DNA of 64,000 nucleotides from Paenibacillus sp. (GCF_031177825.1 NZ_JAPSKE010000008.1:183304-247303), one strand, 5' to 3'; counted from the first letter of the stretch, positions 15,125-24,408 are shown. Notes: generated by a model from the sequence alone, not told the origin. Made by a program: numbers and translations.

Positions 15125-15474
15125 TACCCTTTCGCCTCCTTCGGACCGTTGGCGGGAGCTCCGCCGCCGATGACTTTCAGCCCGATCACGCCCGCGAGCA
15201 GGATCGCGATCAGGACCAGCTTGATCGGCCTCGCCGGCTCGTCGAACAGTACCATCTCGACGACGACCGTCCCGACGGTTCCGAGGCCCGTGAACACGGC
15301 GTACACCGTCCCGACGGGCAGCTTGGCCGACGCCGCGATAATGAGCGCGAACGACACGACCAGCGAAACGACCGTCGCCGCCCACGTCCATACATCGGCC
15401 GCATGCTTAAATCCCGTCACCCAAACGACTTCGAACAAGACCCCGATAAATATATAAATCCAGCTGCGGTTCAT
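15124..15474 (-). CDS. ykkC: SMR multidrug efflux subunit YkkC
   Basis: The 116-aa four-helix protein carries the helix-1 glutamate in GVLFEVVWVTGFKHA and the LPVGTVYAVFTGLGTVGTVVVEMVLF core that marks YkkC. It has a short C-terminal tail beyond helix 4. It pairs with YkkD to export cationic drugs. In Bacillus subtilis ykkCD lies behind a guanidine riboswitch; here no leader fits between the genes, since only 13 bp separate ykkC from a TetR gene. Regulation is therefore most likely through that TetR. Confidence 0.9.
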   Translation of the reverse strand: MNRSWIYIFIGVLFEVVWVTGFKHAADVWTWAATVVSLVVSFALIIAASAKLPVGTVYAVFTGLGTVGTVVVEMVLFDEPARPIKLVLIAILLAGVIGLKVIGGGAPANGPKEAKG

Positions 15475-15487
15475 CGCGATGCCTCCT

Positions 15488-16069
15488 CTAGTTGTTCTTA
15501 ACCCCTCGCCAAAATACGAACCAAGATGCGTCCAACCGCCTCATCGAGCTTTCCGAACCGCCGAAGAGCATCTCTACGAACATGCCGTCCAGGAGCGCCG
15601 CGAAGGCGGCGACCGCCCGTTCGACGGACACGTCGGGATGGAGCTGCCCGGAGGCGGCGCTCGAAGCGAAGATCGGCTCGAGCAGGCTCCCGATCCGGTC
15701 TACGTACTGATTGCCGTACTCCACGACCTCTCGGTATAGGTGCTTGGGCGGGAAGAAGGCCATCCGTAAAAAAAACTTCGTATGGTCTTCCCGTTCATAT
15801 CGTTCCTTGTAGCGGAGCAGAAATTCATACAGCACGGTTTCCAACGCCAGCTCCTTCGCATGGTCCAAATAATGCTCGACGAACTGAAGCTCATTCGCGG
15901 CGGCGGTACGGAAGACGGCTAAGAACAAATCGTCTTTCCCTTGGAAATGCGCGTAGATGGATTGCTTCTTGATCCCTACCTCGCCGGAAATATCGGCGAG
16001 CGAGGCGCCTTCGTACCCGTTCTTGGCGAAGTGACGCAGCGCGGTTTCTTTGATTTTCTCTGCTGTCAT
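15488..16069 (-). CDS. TetR family repressor of the ykkCD operon
   Basis: The 193-aa protein has an N-terminal TetR helix-turn-helix (KIKETALRHFAKNGYEGASLADISGEVGIKKQSIYAHFQGKDDLF split over residues 5-50) and a helical ligand-binding domain. It is the first gene of the operon with ykkC and ykkD. GGAGG is 5 nt before the ATG, and a perfect 16-bp palindrome lies 11 bp upstream of the start, ideal for autorepression of the whole operon. Inducers are probably cationic compounds exported by YkkCD. Confidence 0.88.
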   Translation of the reverse strand: MTAEKIKETALRHFAKNGYEGASLADISGEVGIKKQSIYAHFQGKDDLFLAVFRTAAANELQFVEHYLDHAKELALETVLYEFLLRYKERYEREDHTKFFLRMAFFPPKHLYREVVEYGNQYVDRIGSLLEPIFASSAASGQLHPDVSVERAVAAFAALLDGMFVEMLFGGSESSMRRLDASWFVFWRGVKNN

Positions 16070-16080
16070 GATAACCTCCC

Positions 16081-16096
16081 TGACGAACGTTCGTCA
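16081..16096. promoter_or_regulatory. TetR operator palindrome
   Basis: TGACGAACGTTCGTCA is a perfect 16-bp palindrome immediately upstream of the tetR ribosome binding site. The symmetry is direct evidence; assignment to the adjacent TetR is inferred. Confidence 0.75.
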
Positions 16097-16134
16097 GTCC
16101 ATTTAAGCACAAAGCACTTTCATATGCAAGCACG

Positions 16135-16182
16135 AAAAAACTCGCCCACGAACGAAGAACGAATTCTCCGTTCGGGGGCGAG
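16135..16182 (-). terminator. Terminator of the PhyH-family gene
   Basis: Arms 16141-16154 and 16169-16182 form a 14-bp stem with one mismatch. On the minus strand the stem is followed by six T residues (16135-16140). Confidence 0.8.
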
Positions 16183-16202
16183 CCTCTGTTCGCAAGCCTT
16201 CC

Positions 16203-17132
16203 TTATACGCGTTGCACGACTTTCTTCTCCGCCCATTGCTCGGCGGAAATGTTCGACGCGAGCGTCTCCCAGTATCGCGGCGGCGTGACCGGGCCTCCTC
16301 CGGCGAACGAGATGCCGTTCTCGTCGAACCGCAGCGTGCCGTCGAGCTTCGTCTCCTCGAAGCCCATCGCCCTGCGCACGTCGAGCATCTCGGCGATTTG
16401 CGCGCGGCGCTTCTCGCTCCAGCCGGGCAGCTCCTTCGCCCATGGCTCCGGCGCGTAGCTGTCCTGATACACCTCTTCGTTTAAATAATGAACATAGAAG
16501 ATGCGGCGCTGGACGTCGGAGTGGTTATACGACGACCCGTGCGGCGTAGACAAGCAGTGGAACAGCACGTCGCCGGCTTCCATCTCGAGCGGCACCGCGC
16601 CGCAATTCGTGTACAAGTCTTCTTCGGACACCTTCTTCAGATCGACGTGCCCGACGAGATGGCGGCCATGAATCGCGTACACGCATCCGTTGTCCGGTCC
16701 CGAGTGGTCGAGGTAGATGTCCGTCGTGAAGTTCGGAATGCCGAACGTCTTGTCGCGCGCCTTGGCGCCGTACGGCGGGTCTTGGTGCCAATGCACAGGC
16801 GCGCCGGAATGCGGCAGCTTCACGACGAGCGAGTCGTTCCACGGGTAGAAGGAATGGCCGATGATTTGCCCGATGTTTTCCAGCAATTCCTGCTTCACCG
16901 TCGCCGCCTTGAAGATGTCTCCGCGGTTCCACATATCCTCCGAACGCCAGTACGTCTCGCTGCCGTCGCGGTTCTTATAGTACCGATGATTCGGCCCCTG
17001 CCGCGCAACGCCCTGCGCCTGCACTTCGTCCGCGGCGCGCTGCAGCAGCTCCAGCTCTTTGCCCTTGAACAGCCCTCTCATGATCAAGTAGCCGTTCTGA
17101 TGGAAGTAATCGATTTGATCTTGCGTCAGCAT
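16203..17132 (-). CDS. Phytanoyl-CoA dioxygenase (PhyH) family oxygenase
   Basis: This 309-aa Fe(II)/2-oxoglutarate-dependent oxygenase has the metal triad readable as His116 and Asp118 in HWHQDPP and His198 in LSTPHGSS. Arg209 or Arg210 (QRRIFYVHYL) would bind 2-oxoglutarate. Bacterial members hydroxylate varied small molecules, so the substrate is open. It is a single-gene unit with its own terminator. It lies divergent from the AKR-creatininase-GH31 operon, hinting at a shared catabolic role. Confidence 0.88.
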   Translation of the reverse strand: MLTQDQIDYFHQNGYLIMRGLFKGKELELLQRAADEVQAQGVARQGPNHRYYKNRDGSETYWRSEDMWNRGDIFKAATVKQELLENIGQIIGHSFYPWNDSLVVKLPHSGAPVHWHQDPPYGAKARDKTFGIPNFTTDIYLDHSGPDNGCVYAIHGRHLVGHVDLKKVSEEDLYTNCGAVPLEMEAGDVLFHCLSTPHGSSYNHSDVQRRIFYVHYLNEEVYQDSYAPEPWAKELPGWSEKRRAQIAEMLDVRRAMGFEETKLDGTLRFDENGISFAGGGPVTPPRYWETLASNISAEQWAEKKVVQRV

Positions 17133-17372
17133 TCGACCCAGCTCCTTTGTTTGCGATAATGGCGGGATTCCGTTCCGTTGCGTTCATCGTAGCATAGGGC
17201 CGGGCCGGCGTTCTTACCCGCGGGCCGACGGAAAGTTGCAATTTTGTTCGCGAAGAAAGTCCGTGTGAACGCCGTGAACAAAATCGCAAATTCGAGCCGG
17301 GGGATGGGGAAGTTCGGGGGGAGCCTCTTCTATATACTCAGAGGAAACGGGACGAGAAAAGGAGTTATGCAC

Positions 17373-18341
17373 ATGCATTATCGCGTATTGGGAAAATCGG
17401 GCCTTCGCATCTCGGAAGTCGGATTCGGCGCGTGGGGAATCGGGAAGACGAGCTGGGTCGGAGCGGAGGACGACGAGTCGCTGCGCTCGCTCCACCTCGC
17501 CATCGATCTCGGCCTCAACTTCATCGACACGGCGATGGGCTACGGCAACGGACACAGCGAACGTCTCGTCGGAGAGGTCGTCAAGTCGCGCAGCGAGGAC
17601 ATTTATGTCGCGACGAAGGTGTCGCCGATGAACCTGAAGTGGCCCGCGCCGGCCGGCACGGCCGTTCAGGACGCGTTCAAGAAGGAGCATATGATCGCTT
17701 GCGCGGAGAACAGCTTGCGCAATCTCGGAACGGAGACGATCGACCTGCTGCAGACGCATGTGTGGCTTGACGATTGGGCGGACCAAGGCGACTGGCTGGA
17801 GGGCGTCGAACGGCTGAAGGAGCAGGGCAAGATTCGCGCGTTCGGCATCTCGATCAACGATCATGACGCGGACAACGCGCTGCAAGCGATCCGTTCGGGC
17901 GTCGTAGACGCGGTGCAGTTCATCTACAACGTGTTCGATCAAGCCCCGGAGGAAAAGCTTCTGCCGCTCTGCATGGAGATGAACGTCGGCACGATCGTGC
18001 GGGTGCCGCTCGACGAAGGCGGGCTGACGGGCGATGTGCGGCCGGACACGACGTTCCCCGAGGGCGACTTCCGGAACGGCTACTTCCGGGACGACCGGAA
18101 GCGGGAGGTGTTCGAGCGCGTGACGGCCATCGCCGACGATCTCGGGGTCGAGCTCGAACGGATGCCGGAGATCGCCTTGCGCTTCATCCTGTCGCACCCG
18201 GGCGTCTCGACCGTCATTCCGGGCATGCTTCGCCGGCGCGAGGTCGAGATGAACTGCGCGCTGGGCGACGGCCGAGGGTTGCCGGAAGAGCAGGTTCGGA
18301 AGCTTAAGAAGCACGCTTGGCTGCGAAACTTCTATAAATAA
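17373..18341 (+). CDS. Aldo/keto reductase
   Basis: The 322-aa AKR has the catalytic tetrad Asp52, Tyr57 (AMGYGNG), Lys82 (ATKVS) and His129 (LQTHVW). The C-terminal cofactor loop is in HPGVSTVIPGM. The ATG at 17373 is preferred over 17367 because GGAG at 17361-17364 is then 8 nt away. It differs strongly from the AKR at 3952. It begins a tight operon with a creatininase-family gene (19 bp on) and a GH31 gene, so it probably reduces or oxidises a sugar produced there. Substrate not determinable. Confidence 0.87.
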   Translation: MHYRVLGKSGLRISEVGFGAWGIGKTSWVGAEDDESLRSLHLAIDLGLNFIDTAMGYGNGHSERLVGEVVKSRSEDIYVATKVSPMNLKWPAPAGTAVQDAFKKEHMIACAENSLRNLGTETIDLLQTHVWLDDWADQGDWLEGVERLKEQGKIRAFGISINDHDADNALQAIRSGVVDAVQFIYNVFDQAPEEKLLPLCMEMNVGTIVRVPLDEGGLTGDVRPDTTFPEGDFRNGYFRDDRKREVFERVTAIADDLGVELERMPEIALRFILSHPGVSTVIPGMLRRREVEMNCALGDGRGLPEEQVRKLKKHAWLRNFYK

Positions 18342-18360
18342 GGGGAGCTGCTAGAGGCCT

Positions 18361-19221
18361 ATGAAAACGAAGGTGCGTTGGGCGGAGCTGCTGCCCCGAG
18401 AGTTTCGCGAACGGCTCGCGGCGCGGCCGCTCGCGTATTTGCCGCTCGGCATCTGCGAGCCGCACGGGCAAATCGCCGCGTACGGGCTCGATTCGATCAA
18501 GGCGGACTATGTATGCGAGGAAGCCGCGCGGCGGTACGGCGGCATCGTCGCGCCGACGCTGGGTTATCAAATTCACGAGGCGGGCTATCACGCGTCGTGG
18601 CTCGTCTCCGAGGTCGGGGAAGGGGAGGCGCCGATGACCGGCGTTCCGCCTCAGGCGCTGCTGTACTTCTTCCTGTACCAGCTGCGCGCGTTCGTCAACG
18701 CCGGGTTTCGCGCCGTCGTCGTCGTCACCGGGCACAGCGGCGGCAACCAAGCCGACCTGCGGCTCGCGGCGGACGCGTTCCGGCGGCGGGCCGGGATACC
18801 GATGTGGGTCGGCAGCGATCCGGAGCTGGTCGAAGGGATGTATGCCGGCGATCATGCGGGCAAATACGAAATTTCGCAGCTGATGGCGCTGCGGCCGGAC
18901 CTCGTCGACTTCTCGCTGCGCCGCCTCGAGCAGGAGCCGGACGCCGGCGGGCGGCTCGCGCTCGGCGCGGACGCCGAGGAGGCGTCGGCGGAGCTCGGCG
19001 AGCGCATTCTCGAGTCGTCGCTCGCGCGGCTCGGCGGCATCGTCGAGACGCTGGCGGCCGAGGCACCCCGCTCGCCGCTCGGCCCGATCTCGTACGCGCC
19101 GGTCGAGGACGCCTGGGCCGAAACGCTCGCCGCGAAGGCGTCATGGCGCACCGCGTCGCCTTACCCGGGGCAACGCGTCGTTCCCGAGGGGTCGCGGTGG
19201 AAGCCGTACGAATATTTATGA
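18361..19221 (+). CDS. Creatininase-family amidohydrolase
   Basis: The 286-aa protein shows the metal-binding pattern of the family: Glu33 and His35 in GICEPHG, Asp44 in GLDSIKAD, a histidine in VTGHSGGNQ and a late glutamate in HAGKYEIS. Members hydrolyse creatinine or formamide-type cyclic amides, and many are of unknown substrate. It sits between an aldo/keto reductase and a GH31 glycosidase, so a sugar-linked amide is more plausible than creatinine. Codon use is as GC-rich as its neighbours. Confidence 0.85.
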   Translation: MKTKVRWAELLPREFRERLAARPLAYLPLGICEPHGQIAAYGLDSIKADYVCEEAARRYGGIVAPTLGYQIHEAGYHASWLVSEVGEGEAPMTGVPPQALLYFFLYQLRAFVNAGFRAVVVVTGHSGGNQADLRLAADAFRRRAGIPMWVGSDPELVEGMYAGDHAGKYEISQLMALRPDLVDFSLRRLEQEPDAGGRLALGADAEEASAELGERILESSLARLGGIVETLAAEAPRSPLGPISYAPVEDAWAETLAAKASWRTASPYPGQRVVPEGSRWKPYEYL

Positions 19222-19237
19222 GGAGGAACCTTGCGCG

Positions 19238-21640
19238 ATGAAAGTGACAGATGTGATGGCAACCCCGGAAGCGCTCGTGTTAACGACGACGTCGGGCCGC
19301 ATGAAGATCGAACCGTACGCGCCGTCGATCCTTCGCGTCGTCTACACGCAGGAGGAGGCGTTCGGCGCGAAGACGAGCCTCGCCGTGGTGCCCGACGCGA
19401 AGCAAGATACGGCTTGGTCGTATACGGAGACGGACGACGCGGTCGAGCTCCGGACGTCGGAGCTGGCGCTCACGGTGACGAAGGCGACCGGCGCCTTCGC
19501 TTACCGCGACGCGGCCGGGCGGCTGCTGACGCAGGAACCGGCGCGCGGCGGGAAGACGCTCGTCGCCGCCGAGGCGGCCGTGAACGTCTACGACGAGTCG
19601 GCCGAGGTGGCGACGACGATGTCGGTCGACGGCATGCGCGCCCAAGCGGCGGAAGCGAAGGAGACGATTCGGCGAAGGGCGTTCCATACGAAGCTCGAAT
19701 TCGAATGGAGCGAAGGGGAAGCGCTGTACGGCCTCGGCTCGCACGAGGAAGGCGTCATGAACCTTCGCGGCTCATTTCAATATTTGTACCAGCAAAATAT
19801 GAAAGCGGTCGTGCCCGTGCTCGTTTCTACGAACGGGTATGGCGTCCTGTTCGACAGTTACGGGCTGATGATTTTCCGCGACGACGCGCACGGCTCCTAC
19901 GTGTGGACCGAGGTCGACGACGAGATGGACTTTTATTTCATCCACGGTCCGGCGCTCGACCGCGTCGTCGCGGGGTACCGCCGGCTGACCGGCGCCGCCC
20001 CGCTGCTGCCCCGCTGGGCGTACGGATATGCGCAGTCGAAGGAACGGTACAAGTCGCAGGCGGAGCTGATCGAGGTCGTCCGGGAATACCGGGAGCGACG
20101 CATCCCGCTCGATCTCATCATCCTCGATTGGTGCTCATGGACGGGCAATCTATGGGGACAGAAGTCGTTCGATCCGGAGCGGTTCCCGGACCCGACGGCG
20201 ATGACGGAGACGCTGCACGCGATGCACGCGCGCCTGATGGTGTCGATCTGGCCGATCATGAACAACGACGGTCCGAACCATCTGGAGATGAAACGCGAGA
20301 AGGCGCTGCTCGGCAATCAGGCGACGTACGACGCCTTCAGCGAGAAGGCGCGCGCGCTGTACTGGAAGCAGGCGAAGGAAGGATTGTTCGACCACGGCGT
20401 CGACGCCTGGTGGTGCGACTGCACCGAGCCGTTCGAAGCCGATTGGAACGGCTCGGTGCGGCTCGAGCCGGAGCAGCGGCTGCTCGTCAATACCGGTCAG
20501 TCCAAGAAATACTTGGACCCCGAATATATTAACGCGTACTCGCTGCAGCATTCGAAGGGCATCTACGAAGGGCAACGGGCGGTTACGCCCGCGAAGCGAG
20601 TCGTCAATCTGACGCGGTCGTCGTATTCGGGCCAGCAGCGGTACGCGGCGATCACCTGGTCCGGGGACACGGCGGCGAAGTGGGAGACGCTGCGCCGGCA
20701 AATTCCGGCGGGGCTCAACTTCGTCGCGACGGGCGCGCCGTATTGGACGTCGGACATCGGCGCGTTCTTCGTCGCGAAGAAGGAGCAGTGGTTCTGGGAC
20801 GGCGACTACGACGCCGGCTGCGAGGATCCGGCGTATCGGGAGCTGTATTTGCGCTGGTTCCAATACGGCGCGTTCCTGCCGATGTTCCGCTCGCACGGCA
20901 CGGACACGCCGCGGGAGGTGTGGCGCTTCGGCGAACCGGGAGAGACGATCTACGAGACGCTCGTTCGGTTCGTCCGGCTGCGGTATCGGCTGCTGCCGTA
21001 CATTTATTCGCTGGCGGGCGCCGTGACGCATGAGCACGGCACGATGATGCGGCCGCTCGCGTTCGACTTCCCGGCGGATCCGGTCGTGCGCGGCATCGAC
21101 GACCAGTATGCGTTCGGACCGGCGCTGCTCGTCTGCCCGATCGTCTCGCCTTCCGTCGGCGGGCGTTCGACGCGGCGGGTATACTTGCCGGCCGGCACGG
21201 ATTGGTATGACTTCTGGACGGGCGAGCGGCATGCGGGAGGCTCCTGGCTTACGGCGGACTGCGGGCTCGAGACGATTCCGCTGTACGTGCGCGCCGGTTC
21301 GGTGCTGCCGATCGGACCGGACGTGCAATGGAGCGGCGAGGCGCTCGACGCGCCTTGGGACGTGCTCGTCTATCCGGGGGCGGACGGCGGCTTTACGCTG
21401 TACGAGGACGAAGGCGACGGCTACGGCTACGAGCGCGGCGCCTTCGCGCGGACGTCCGTCGTTTGGGGCGACGCGTCGCGGCGGCTGCGGTTCGGCGCGA
21501 GAGAAGGCGCGCCGTTCCCGGGGGATGCGGGCCGGCGCACGTACCGGGTCCGGTTCGCGGACGGCGGATTCGAAGCGTCGCTCGCCGCCGGCGCGGCAAT
21601 CGTCGAGCACGCGGGCGGCGCGCTCGAGCTTACTCTATAA
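19238..21640 (+). CDS. Glycoside hydrolase family 31 (alpha-glucosidase / alpha-xylosidase type)
   Basis: The 800-aa enzyme hydrolyses alpha-linked glycosides with retention. An N-terminal beta-sandwich (1-235) is followed by the barrel with LDLIILDWCSW, nucleophile Asp394 in WWCDCTEPF and acid/base Asp477 in WSGDTAAKW. Also present are FRSHGTDTPREVW and a C-terminal sandwich (WYDFWTGERHAGG, YVRAGSVLPIGP). There is no signal peptide, so it acts inside the cell on imported oligosaccharides. GAGGAGG precedes the ATG. It closes the AKR-creatininase-GH31 operon. Alpha-xylosidase versus alpha-glucosidase cannot be decided by eye. Confidence 0.9.
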   Translation: MKVTDVMATPEALVLTTTSGRMKIEPYAPSILRVVYTQEEAFGAKTSLAVVPDAKQDTAWSYTETDDAVELRTSELALTVTKATGAFAYRDAAGRLLTQEPARGGKTLVAAEAAVNVYDESAEVATTMSVDGMRAQAAEAKETIRRRAFHTKLEFEWSEGEALYGLGSHEEGVMNLRGSFQYLYQQNMKAVVPVLVSTNGYGVLFDSYGLMIFRDDAHGSYVWTEVDDEMDFYFIHGPALDRVVAGYRRLTGAAPLLPRWAYGYAQSKERYKSQAELIEVVREYRERRIPLDLIILDWCSWTGNLWGQKSFDPERFPDPTAMTETLHAMHARLMVSIWPIMNNDGPNHLEMKREKALLGNQATYDAFSEKARALYWKQAKEGLFDHGVDAWWCDCTEPFEADWNGSVRLEPEQRLLVNTGQSKKYLDPEYINAYSLQHSKGIYEGQRAVTPAKRVVNLTRSSYSGQQRYAAITWSGDTAAKWETLRRQIPAGLNFVATGAPYWTSDIGAFFVAKKEQWFWDGDYDAGCEDPAYRELYLRWFQYGAFLPMFRSHGTDTPREVWRFGEPGETIYETLVRFVRLRYRLLPYIYSLAGAVTHEHGTMMRPLAFDFPADPVVRGIDDQYAFGPALLVCPIVSPSVGGRSTRRVYLPAGTDWYDFWTGERHAGGSWLTADCGLETIPLYVRAGSVLPIGPDVQWSGEALDAPWDVLVYPGADGGFTLYEDEGDGYGYERGAFARTSVVWGDASRRLRFGAREGAPFPGDAGRRTYRVRFADGGFEASLAAGAAIVEHAGGALELTL

Positions 21641-21761
21641 GAGGAGGAACGGGCGTTTCGCCGGACTACGCATGCTCCATTTCGAGATGGAGGTAGAGCT
21701 GCTGCAAGCGGTGCTCGGTCGGTCGAATATCGATTGACGACTTGCCGAAGGCATGCGCGCG

Positions 21762-21808
21762 CGCCCGCCGGAGACGACGAAAATTGTCGTCCCCGGCGGG
21801 CGTTTTTT
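21762..21808 (+). terminator. Terminator of the GH31 operon
   Basis: CGCCCGCCGG and CCGGCGGGCG, with an inner GACGAC/GTCGTC pair, form a long stem ending in six T residues. Between the GH31 stop and this hairpin (21641-21761) I see only a small near-palindrome, CTCCATTTCGAGATGGAG at 21672-21689, and no credible gene. Confidence 0.85.
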
Positions 21809-21860
21809 ATGCTTTAATGTTTCTAGAGCATAGAATCGAGATTCGAAGGGAGCTGGAGGA

Positions 21861-22691
21861 ATGATAGGGAAAAGAGACCTCGCCGCGGAAATCGCCGCGA
21901 CGACGGTGCCGGACGGCGCCTTGGCGATCTGGTCGCTCGGCCAATGCGGGTACATCTTCAAGAGCTCGCGCTGCACGATCGGAATCGACTTATATATATC
22001 GGATTGGGTGCACGAACTCGCCGGTGAGCCATGGTCGCGACTCGCGCCGCCGCCGGTGGCGCCGGAGGCGCTGCCGCCGCTGGACGCGGTGCTGTGCTCG
22101 CACCATCACGAGGACCATATGGACAAGCGATCGCTCGTCCCGCTGCGCCTGAAGGACGGCGCGCCGCTCGTCGCGCCGCGGGCGCATCTGCCGCTCCTTC
22201 GGGAATGGGGGTTCGACGACGCGCGCCTCGGCGGCATGAACCATGGGGAGACGCTGCGCCTTGCGGGCGTCGAGATCAAGGCGTTCGCGGCGAAGCATGA
22301 CGAGTTCGAGCGGGACGCCGACGGCAATCACTTCTATCTCGGCTACGTGCTCCGCTTCGGGGACGTCGTCGTCTACCACGCGGGCGACACGGTCGGCTTC
22401 CCCGAGCTGCCGCAATGGATCGGCGCGGAGAACGTCGACGCGGCGTTCCTGCCGATCAACGGCAGAGACTATAAGCGTACCGCCGCGGGCATCGTCGGCA
22501 ACATGAACTATCGCGAGGCGGCGGATCTCGCCCATGACATCGGCGCGCGCCTCGCGCTGCCGATGCATTACGGCGTATTCAAGCACAACGACGAAAACCC
22601 GGCGTATTTCGCGGATTACGCGTATCAGACGTACCCCGAGCTGGCGTTCCACCTGATGCGAATGGGCGAACGGTTCGTATTTTTTAAATAA
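21861..22691 (+). CDS. UlaG-like MBL-fold metallohydrolase
   Basis: The 276-aa protein has the metallo-beta-lactamase metal motif at residues 81-86 (HHHEDH) and later metal ligands in VYHAGDTVG and LPMHYGVF. The overall wording is that of UlaG, L-ascorbate-6-phosphate lactonase, although no phosphotransferase genes are nearby. A lactonase role would fit the sugar dehydrogenases of this window, which make lactones. It is a single gene between the GH31 terminator and the second two-component operon. Confidence 0.8.
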   Translation: MIGKRDLAAEIAATTVPDGALAIWSLGQCGYIFKSSRCTIGIDLYISDWVHELAGEPWSRLAPPPVAPEALPPLDAVLCSHHHEDHMDKRSLVPLRLKDGAPLVAPRAHLPLLREWGFDDARLGGMNHGETLRLAGVEIKAFAAKHDEFERDADGNHFYLGYVLRFGDVVVYHAGDTVGFPELPQWIGAENVDAAFLPINGRDYKRTAAGIVGNMNYREAADLAHDIGARLALPMHYGVFKHNDENPAYFADYAYQTYPELAFHLMRMGERFVFFK

Positions 22692-22715
22692 TCGCGCGGG
22701 TTGCTCCTTCTTTTG

Positions 22716-22744
22716 TTGTTAAACATCCAGAAAATCGATAAAAT
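22716..22744 (+). promoter_or_regulatory. Promoter of the second two-component operon
   Basis: TTGTTA (22716-22721) and TAAAAT (22739-22744) are 17 bp apart, 44 bp upstream of the response regulator start. A second TATAAT-like sequence overlaps downstream. Confidence 0.5.
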
Positions 22745-22788
22745 ATAATAAGCTACAACAATGAACGACAACGAATGGGGGGCCCGCC

Positions 22789-24408
22789 GTGTTTCGAGTC
22801 ATGATCGTCGAGGACGAGATGCTCGTCCGCCTCGGGTTGAAAAATTCGGTCGACTGGAAGAAGTTCGACATGGAGGTCGTCGCGGACTTCCCCGACGGGC
22901 AAGCGGCCTGGGAGTATTACCAACGGGAGAAGCCCGACGTCGTCATCACGGACATCCGGATGCCGAAGATGGACGGCATGGAACTGATCGCGAACGTGCG
23001 CGGACGGGACAAGGGCACGCGCCTCGTCGTCCTGTCCTGCTTGGAGGAGTTCGAGCTGGCGCGCAAGGCGATGACGTACGGCGTATCCAGCTATATATTG
23101 AAGCTGACGATGACCGAGGAGGAAATCGAGACGGTGCTCGAGGGCGTCCGAAGAGAGCTGCTCGAGCAGGGCGGACGAGGGACTTCCGAGGAAAGGCGGC
23201 TTCCGTCGCAAAACATGGATTTGCTGAAGGAGCAGATGCTGAAAGACTTCCTGTTCTATAATATCTTCTCCGCGGACGAGTTCGAGTCGTTCGCGCTGCG
23301 ACACGGGCTGCGGCTGTCGCCGGCGCGACTGGTCGCCTGCCTGATGGAGGTCGACCGATACCCCCGGCTGAAGGAGAAGTTCCGGGACGAGCACGGCCAT
23401 CTGATCAAGATGACGCTCCTGAACATCTTGAACGAGATCGCCGCCGTCCATAAGCGCGGGGAAGCGTTCCACATCGACGAGACGCGGTACGCGATCGTGC
23501 TTTCGTTCGAAGACATGCATTCGGAGCAGGCGATCGTTCAGGAAACCCGCGGACTTCTGCTCCATGTGCAGGAGGTGATCCGCACCTACTTCAACGGCTC
23601 CGTCTCGTTCGGGATCAGCGGCATTCAGAACGGCTACAAGTCGCTGCCGAAGCTGTACGCGGAAGCGTCTCGAGCGCTCGAGCGCAAGTTTCTGTCCGGC
23701 CCCGGACAACTGCACGACGGGAGAGGGGCGGTCGACCCGACGGCGGCGCGCGAGACGTTGGCCGCCATGCGCGAAGCGCCGGAACTGCGCGCGCTGCTCT
23801 CTCCGATGAAGCAGAAGGAGTACGACCATTACATGGATTCGTTCGACAACGCCCTCGGCGAGGATCGGAAGTCGGTCGAAATTTTGCTGTTCCAATTCGT
23901 CCAGTGGGTCAGCACGAACGTGTACGACGATAATCAGAACGAATTGACGCTGCTCGTCTCGGTGACCGATAAGCTGGAGAATAGCGACAACCTGCCCGAC
24001 ATGCTCGAACAGACGCTCGTTTACCTGTCGGACATCGCGGAGAAGGCGCGCAGCCAGCTGAACATGAGCGGGGAAATTACGAAAGCGCTGCAGTATATCA
24101 AGCGGCATTATACCGAAAACATTTCCTTGCAGTCGGTCGCCGATCACGTCGGCCTCAGCCTCAGCTATTTGAGCAATCTCTTCAAGAAGGAACTGCAAAT
24201 TTCGTTCGTCGACTATCTCAATCGGTACCGGATCGAGCGGGCGAAGGAGCTGCTGACCGGCACGCAGCTGAAGTCGTACGACATCGCGGTGCAGGTCGGA
24301 TTTTCGCCGGAATATACGTATTTCAGTAAGGTGTTCAAGAAGGTGACGGGCCTGAACCCGAACGAGTATCGGAAGCAATGGGTGGCCGGGGCGCGTGGCG
24401 ACGCATGA
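22789..24408 (+). CDS. AraC-type response regulator (YesN-like, long form)
   Basis: The 539-aa protein has an N-terminal receiver with phospho-acceptor Asp55 in VVITDIRMPKMDG and Lys105 in YILKLT. A central region of about 280 residues has no motif I can name, and a C-terminal AraC domain occupies about 430-530 (LQSVADHVGLSLSYLSNLFKK, DIAVQVGFSPEYTYFSKVFKK). The conserved Pro after the receiver lysine is replaced by leucine. It is first in an operon with the kinase (4-bp overlap). It probably activates the ABC importer genes at 26446-30182. Confidence 0.9.
   Translation: MFRVMIVEDEMLVRLGLKNSVDWKKFDMEVVADFPDGQAAWEYYQREKPDVVITDIRMPKMDGMELIANVRGRDKGTRLVVLSCLEEFELARKAMTYGVSSYILKLTMTEEEIETVLEGVRRELLEQGGRGTSEERRLPSQNMDLLKEQMLKDFLFYNIFSADEFESFALRHGLRLSPARLVACLMEVDRYPRLKEKFRDEHGHLIKMTLLNILNEIAAVHKRGEAFHIDETRYAIVLSFEDMHSEQAIVQETRGLLLHVQEVIRTYFNGSVSFGISGIQNGYKSLPKLYAEASRALERKFLSGPGQLHDGRGAVDPTAARETLAAMREAPELRALLSPMKQKEYDHYMDSFDNALGEDRKSVEILLFQFVQWVSTNVYDDNQNELTLLVSVTDKLENSDNLPDMLEQTLVYLSDIAEKARSQLNMSGEITKALQYIKRHYTENISLQSVADHVGLSLSYLSNLFKKELQISFVDYLNRYRIERAKELLTGTQLKSYDIAVQVGFSPEYTYFSKVFKKVTGLNPNEYRKQWVAGARGDA

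Noticed and set aside
21641..21761. Small ORF or Spo0E-like gene after GH31
   Set aside because: A frame ending near 21737 lacks the Spo0E signature and a well-spaced start; the near-palindrome there more likely belongs to the transcript end.
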